A DNA stretch of 64,000 nt, taken from positions 372,001 through 436,000 of the forward strand of contig NZ_JACICC010000002.1 in assembly GCF_014195635.1 (NCBI RefSeq), in the 5' to 3' direction. Every line of letters begins with the position of its first letter. The stretch's first letter is position 1. Source of the DNA: Pseudochelatococcus contaminans (GTDB taxonomy: Bacteria > Pseudomonadota > Alphaproteobacteria > Rhizobiales > Beijerinckiaceae). This document shows, piece after piece, positions 61,742 to 64,000 of the stretch. The translations under genes were made by a program, and so were the position numbers. The notes under the pieces are model-generated. The model ran no database searches. It was not told the DNA's origin and worked only from the letters and a program-made list of their open reading frames with translations.

Positions 61742-63985
61742 ATGTCCGTGGCTGGCGATGAGCGGGTACGATATCAGGTCGGGGGGATGGACTGCCCCTC
61801 GTGTGCAGGAAAAATCGAACGGGCCGTGGCCCGGCTTCCCGGTGTCAGCGCGGTCGAGGTCTCGGTCGTCACGGGGGCATTGTACGTCCATGGCGGCGAC
61901 GCTGCGAGCATAGGCCGACAGGTCGAGGCGCTCGGCTATAGCTTCGACGCCGGCACGACGCCCGACGCAGTGCAGGCATCAGCCGGCGCTGCCGATCCGC
62001 ATGAGCATGATCATCAACATAGCCACGGCGACGGACACGATCACGGCGCAGGTGAAGACAGCGGCGGCGGGCATGGTCACGATCATGCATCGCCAGGCGG
62101 CGTCTGGTGGAAATCGGCGAAGGCACGGCTCGTTCTGCTGTGCGGACTGGCGTTTCTGGCAGCCTATATCGCGGTTTCACTCGCGCCCGGTCTTGGTCAG
62201 TGGCCTTATCTGGTTGCCCTGCTGACCGGCCTCGTGCCGATTGCCCGCCACGCCTGGGCCGGTGTGCGATCCGGTTCGCCCTTCTCCATCGAAACGCTGA
62301 TGACCATTGCCGCCGTGGGCGCGGTCTTCATCGGCGCCATGGAAGAGGCGGCGATGGTCGTGCTGCTGTTCATGATCGGCGAGATGCTGGAAGGTTTCGC
62401 CGCCAGCCGCGCGCGGGAAAGCATCAAGGAGCTGACGCGCCTCGTGCCCGACACCGCCCTCCGGGACCATGACGGCACGCTGAGTGAGATTGCGGCCAGC
62501 GCATTGTCGCCCGGTGATATCATTATCGCACGCCCGGGAGACCGGATCGCCGCCGATGGCGTCATCGTCGACGGTGACAGCGAAATCGACGAAGCACCCG
62601 TGACAGGTGAAAGCGTGCCCCGCCGCAAGGGGCCGGGCGAACGCGTTTTTGCCGGCACCATCAATGCCGATGCGGTGCTGCGCATCGAGGTGACATCGCG
62701 TGCCGCCGACAATACCATCGCCCGGATCGTCCGTCTGGTCGAGGAAGCACAGGAAGCCAAAGCTCCGACCCAGCGGTTCATCGACCGCTTCGCTGCCCGC
62801 TATACGCCGGCGGTGCTGGTGCTGGGCGCGCTTGTGGCTGTCGTCCCGCCGCTGGTCGCCGGGGAAGACTGGGTGACGTGGATCTATCGCGGGTTGGCCG
62901 TGCTGCTGATCGGCTGCCCGTGCGCCCTCGTGATCTCAACGCCTGCCGCCATCGCCGCCGGTTTGTCGGCGGGCGCGCGGCAAGGACTGCTGCTGAAGGG
63001 CGGCGGCGTTCTCGAATCGCTGCGGCGCGTCCGCACAATTGCCTTCGACAAGACGGGCACCCTGACACGCGGCCGCCCCGTGGTCACGGACGTCATTCCC
63101 TTCGGCACGGAGGATACCGAAGCCGTCATCGTCCGAGCCGCGGCACTCGAACGCGGATCGAGCCATCCGCTGGCGCAAGCCATCCTGACCCGCGCCGAAG
63201 GGCTGCCCGAACTGGCGGCGGCATCGGTGAAAGCGCAGGCCGGCAAGGGCGTGACAGGCACGGTGGACGGCCAATCCATCGCCCTGCTGGCTCCACGCGC
63301 TGTTCTGGCGCAAACACCGGAAGCCGAGGCGCATCTGGACGAAGCGCAAGCGGCCGCTGTCGAGGCGCTGCATGGCGATGGAAAGACCGTGTCGGTTCTC
63401 GTCGTCGATGGCCGGGTCGCGGGCCTGATCGCGCTGCGTGATGAATTGCGGCCTGATGCCCGCCCGGCTCTCGACGCGCTCAAGGCGCATGGTGTGAAAG
63501 CGGTGATGCTCACCGGCGACAATCGCGCTGCCGCCAACGCCATCGCTGCGGAACTCGGCATCACCGCCCACGCAGAACTGTTGCCGGAAGACAAGAGCCG
63601 CATCGTGCGCGAGCTTCAGGCCGGTGGCGGAGCCGTGGCCAAGGTTGGTGACGGCATCAATGATGCCCCGGCGCTCGCGGCAGCAGATGTTGGAATCGCC
63701 ATGGGTGGCGGCGCGGATGTCGCGCTGGAAACGGCGGATGCGGCAGCGCTCCACGCCCGCATGGGCGATATCCCCGCCATGCTGGCGCTCTCCCGCGCGA
63801 CGATGACGAACATCTGGCAGAACATCACACTGGCGCTGGGGCTCAAGGGTGTATTTCTGGTGACGACGGTTCTGGGGATCACGGGACTGTGGCCGGCCAT
63901 TCTCGCCGATACCGGCGCAACCGTTCTGGTAACCGCCAATGCCCTGCGATTGTTGCGCTGGCAGGCGCCCGCCGAACGCTCATGA
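61742..63985 (+). CDS. heavy-metal P1B-type ATPase, probably Zn/Cd/Pb exporter
   Basis: A 747-residue metal pump. An N-terminal HMA domain has GMDCPSC with the CxxC at 18-21. It is followed by a His/Asp-rich loop at residues 86-115 (ten His), before the first membrane helices. TGES is at 288-291, the transmembrane CPC motif at 392-394 and the phosphorylated D436 lies in DKTGT. The MVGDGINDAPAL-type hinge is KVGDGINDAPALAAADVG. CPC plus GMDC points to Zn/Cd/Pb rather than Cu. GGAGA lies seven bases before the ATG. MerR control is shown by the shared promoter region. Confidence 0.95.
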   Translation: MSVAGDERVRYQVGGMDCPSCAGKIERAVARLPGVSAVEVSVVTGALYVHGGDAASIGRQVEALGYSFDAGTTPDAVQASAGAADPHEHDHQHSHGDGHDHGAGEDSGGGHGHDHASPGGVWWKSAKARLVLLCGLAFLAAYIAVSLAPGLGQWPYLVALLTGLVPIARHAWAGVRSGSPFSIETLMTIAAVGAVFIGAMEEAAMVVLLFMIGEMLEGFAASRARESIKELTRLVPDTALRDHDGTLSEIAASALSPGDIIIARPGDRIAADGVIVDGDSEIDEAPVTGESVPRRKGPGERVFAGTINADAVLRIEVTSRAADNTIARIVRLVEEAQEAKAPTQRFIDRFAARYTPAVLVLGALVAVVPPLVAGEDWVTWIYRGLAVLLIGCPCALVISTPAAIAAGLSAGARQGLLLKGGGVLESLRRVRTIAFDKTGTLTRGRPVVTDVIPFGTEDTEAVIVRAAALERGSSHPLAQAILTRAEGLPELAAASVKAQAGKGVTGTVDGQSIALLAPRAVLAQTPEAEAHLDEAQAAAVEALHGDGKTVSVLVVDGRVAGLIALRDELRPDARPALDALKAHGVKAVMLTGDNRAAANAIAAELGITAHAELLPEDKSRIVRELQAGGGAVAKVGDGINDAPALAAADVGIAMGGGADVALETADAAALHARMGDIPAMLALSRATMTNIWQNITLALGLKGVFLVTTVLGITGLWPAILADTGATVLVTANALRLLRWQAPAERS

Positions 63986-64000
63986 AGGCTGCCGTATCAA

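Overview
The window looks like a chromosomal segment of an alphaproteobacterium, most probably of the order Hyphomicrobiales (Rhizobiales). The evidence is the gene content: rimP-nusA-ylxR(with an L7Ae-like domain)-infB-rbfA-truB-rpsO-pnp, a TIGR02300-type zinc-ribbon protein, a CckA-type hybrid kinase plus a CpdR-like receiver, a malic enzyme with a phosphotransacetylase-like tail divergent from mutS, and many ATGA stop/start overlaps. Coding DNA is GC-rich, roughly 60%. The genus cannot be fixed by reading alone.

Layout. (1) 1-5250: cell-surface glycosyltransferase genes, ending in a 926-residue protein with about two and a half GT-B modules, a small orphan ORF, a 111-bp MITE-like element and an IS5-type transposase remnant. 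(2) 5350-5575: two identical tRNA-Ala(GGC) genes. (3) 5800-17640: a zinc-ribbon protein, the nusA-infB translation/transcription cluster and pnp behind a structured leader. (4) 17765-22240: a YbhN/MprF-flippase-like membrane protein, a quinone oxidoreductase, a UbiH-family hydroxylase, hpt and cpdR, followed by an extragenic repeat. (5) 22500-43530: an EAL phosphodiesterase, a peptidoglycan-binding membrane protein, murJ, an M20 dipeptidase, a HerA-like ATPase, mutS, maeB, a FliO-like protein, cckA, a RecD-like helicase and two LivG/LivF ATPases without permeases. (6) 43590-50920: a dTDP-L-rhamnose locus (rfbA; rfbC-rfbB-rfbD) with a double GT2 glycosyltransferase and an RgpF-like protein. Two very AT-rich gaps flank the GT2 gene. 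(7) 51080-64000: panB-panC, an Ldh2-family reductase, a disordered conserved-looking protein, trhO, a TauE-type permease, catalase, a Na/Pi cotransporter homologue, and a divergent MerR regulator/P1B-ATPase pair with a readable MerR-type promoter.

How it fits together. Most of the window is core housekeeping. The two envelope-polysaccharide stretches (1-4800 and 43590-50920) are the accessory parts. They carry the signs of transfer or decay: AT-rich gaps, an IS remnant, a truncated domain and tRNA genes. CckA and CpdR lie about 15 kb apart and belong to the same CtrA-control phosphorelay in related bacteria. I did not find a clearly new biological system. The best leads are the truncated multi-module glycosyltransferase with its mobile-element boundary, the pnp leader, the AT-rich islands in the rhamnose locus, the FliO-like protein with a long repeat-bearing tail, the duplicated Shine-Dalgarno repeat at 52917-52942 and the repeat fringe at 53943-53997.
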